From: Dasania sp. GY-MA-18
GTDB taxonomy: Bacteria > Pseudomonadota > Gammaproteobacteria > Pseudomonadales > Dasaniaceae
NCBI RefSeq assembly: GCF_024734385.1
Contig: NZ_JANHAP010000002.1
Coordinates: 248,001 to 312,000 of the forward strand
Length of the DNA: 64,000 nucleotides
Reading direction: 5' to 3'
Position 1 is the stretch's first letter; every line of letters begins with the position of its first letter. This document shows, piece by piece, positions 62,631-64,000 of this stretch. A program made the translations under genes and the position numbers. The notes under the pieces were generated by a model. It was not told the origin of the DNA. It saw only the letters and a list, made by a program, of their open reading frames with translations, and ran no database searches.

Positions 62631-64000
62631 ATGATAAAAGCTATATTCAATACTCAGCAATGGCGGCTTAGTGCTGTAGTCACAGCTACCCTAGCGGCTA
62701 GTTTATTAAGCAGTGGCTGCATAGAGCGTGCAACAAACAGCACGCAACTGGTTAAGCAAGCGCAAGTTGAAATTGTGCGCGATCAATACGGGGTGCCGCA
62801 TATTTATGCCGAGGATAATTACGGGGTATTTTTTGGTTATGGCTACGCGGTTGCGCAAGACCGCCTATTTCAAATGGATATGCTGCGTCGCAGCGCGCTG
62901 GGAACGGTAGCGGAAGTTTTAGGCGAGCAGTATTTTGAATTTGATAAATTTATACGCAGTAGTTACGACAGCCGCTCTGTGCCAGCACAAATTGCGAAAC
63001 TAAGCCCGCGTGATAAACGTATTTTGCAAGGTTATGCCGACGGCATTAATCGTCACTTGCAAAATATACGCAAAAGCCCTGACACGCTTACTCCCATAGA
63101 ATATATTGAATTCGATTTTGAACCTACCGACTGGACTATAGTCGATGTGGCCATGCTGTTTACCGGCCCACTGGCTCATCGCTTTTCCGACGGCAATACC
63201 GAGCTGGATAATTTACAATTTTTACAGGCCTTAGAATCACAACACGGTAAAGAAACTGCTTGGAAAATATTTAGCGCCAGCAAGTGGCTGTACGATAGTC
63301 AATCCCCTACTACCGTACCAACAGCTACCACCAATAGCCCTGAAGCAATTGTTAACCCGCCCCGCCCGGCTTATCTTTCCCAGTTATCAGAACAAGCCGC
63401 AGGCAGCAAACTCAGCAGCTATATGCCAACCAAAGACGGCCTGCCTATTATTTCCCATGGCGATAGCAATAGCGCCATTATGGATACCTTTGCTCGTAGG
63501 GGGACCAGTGGTACACCTGGCTTTGCTTCGGCTAGTAATTTATGGGCGGTTAATGGCCCACGCTCAAAGGGTGCGAAAGGCTCGCTGATTAACGGCCCGC
63601 AGTTTGGCTGGACCAGTCCCTCCTACGTATACGGTATAGCACTGCATGGCGGCGATTTCGATGTTACAGGTAACACCTTATTGTTTTCGCCCAATTTGTT
63701 ATTCGCTCATAACAATCACATAGGTTGGGGGTCTACTGCAGGTTTTGGTGATCAGGTTGATATTTTTGAAGAGCAGCTTAACCCCAAAAACCCAGAGCAA
63801 TACATGCACAAGGGCCATTACCGGCCATTTGAATCCTGGCAGGAAACCATCAATATTAAAGGCCAGCAAGCCCGTACTATTACTGTCAGGCGCAGCGTGC
63901 ATGGGATGGTTGAAACAATTAAGCCTGAACAAAATATTGCATATTCCCGCGCACGCACTTGGGATGGCAAAGAAATTGATACCCTGCTGGCTTGGATTGA
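62631..64000 (+). CDS. Penicillin acylase family protein, 5' part
   Basis: An N-terminal-nucleophile amidase (penicillin/acylhomoserine-lactone/cephalosporin acylase group) whose frame is open to the window end, so about 456 residues are seen. N-terminal region MIKAIFNTQQWRLSAVV to SLLSSGC (Cys30, an atypical lipobox), then the alpha chain with VEIVRDQYGVPHIYAEDNYG and GYGYAVAQDRLFQMDMLRR, both family hallmarks. The autocleavage site gives Ser302 as nucleophile (SASNLWAVNGPRSK), followed by the beta chain start with NGPQFGW and AHNNHIGWGSTAGFGD. It probably hydrolyses an amide in the periplasm. Possibly functionally paired with TonB receptor 3. Confidence 0.9.
   Translation, partial: MIKAIFNTQQWRLSAVVTATLAASLLSSGCIERATNSTQLVKQAQVEIVRDQYGVPHIYAEDNYGVFFGYGYAVAQDRLFQMDMLRRSALGTVAEVLGEQYFEFDKFIRSSYDSRSVPAQIAKLSPRDKRILQGYADGINRHLQNIRKSPDTLTPIEYIEFDFEPTDWTIVDVAMLFTGPLAHRFSDGNTELDNLQFLQALESQHGKETAWKIFSASKWLYDSQSPTTVPTATTNSPEAIVNPPRPAYLSQLSEQAAGSKLSSYMPTKDGLPIISHGDSNSAIMDTFARRGTSGTPGFASASNLWAVNGPRSKGAKGSLINGPQFGWTSPSYVYGIALHGGDFDVTGNTLLFSPNLLFAHNNHIGWGSTAGFGDQVDIFEEQLNPKNPEQYMHKGHYRPFESWQETINIKGQQARTITVRRSVHGMVETIKPEQNIAYSRARTWDGKEIDTLLAWI

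Noticed and set aside
1-64000. CRISPR arrays, insertion sequences, prophage, tRNA or rRNA genes
   Set aside because: No repeat-spacer pattern, transposase, integrase or phage gene, or recognisable stable RNA gene was seen on reading the window.

Overview
The window looks like a chromosomal segment of a free-living, probably marine gammaproteobacterium. The order rarA-crcB-serS at the left end is familiar from Pseudomonadales/Cellvibrionales-type genomes, and the segment carries three TonB-dependent receptors, an RND pump, a POT transporter and periplasmic hydrolases. No rRNA, tRNA, CRISPR array, phage or insertion sequence was recognised. The species is inference only.

Layout. 1-4.8 kb: housekeeping (rarA 3' end, crcB, serS, a small basic protein, tail-specific protease). 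5.3-7.7 kb: a chemoreceptor and a periplasmic solute-binding protein. 8.1-26.6 kb: an accessory block with two tandem 1087-residue propeller-amidohydrolases, two TonB receptors, a PepSY/S58-peptidase pair on the minus strand, and a divergent operon for a small secreted protein, a porin, an outer-membrane protein and a second PepSY protein. 27.2-36.1 kb: SurE, aldehyde dehydrogenase, LysR regulator, POT transporter, NylB-like serine hydrolase, omega-amino-acid aminotransferase and a PaiB-like flavin protein. Together these enzymes match the steps of oligo-amide or beta-/omega-amino-acid peptide breakdown: uptake, amide hydrolysis by two unrelated hydrolases, transamination, aldehyde oxidation. 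A 38-bp element with the core GTTGC-N5-TRTCACC lies upstream of several of these transcription units and suggests that they form one regulon.

36.2-40.8 kb: a beta-helix lipoprotein, a Crp/Fnr regulator with a small hydrophilic peptide, and a K+/H+ antiporter. 41.2-53.4 kb, all on the minus strand: an arsenic/phosphate cluster. The first unit is nrtS, an ECF-type sigma factor and a zinc-finger anti-sigma factor. The second is arsS, a VTT-oxidoreductase fusion, a DUF547 protein, an arsenosugar-type glycosyltransferase and a DoxX protein. The third is arsM, thioredoxin-type arsC, pstS, pstC, pstA, pstB and a 46-residue single-pass membrane protein. Each of the three units has the same promoter, TGTAAGAA-N15-CGACYAA with identical spacing. 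This points to one dedicated sigma factor controlling its own operon, arsenosugar synthesis and phosphate uptake. That sigma-controlled circuit is the most striking system in the window.

53.8-64 kb: a small lipoprotein, an RND efflux pair, a peroxiredoxin-like protein, a third TonB receptor and the 5' part of a penicillin-acylase-family gene that runs off the window.
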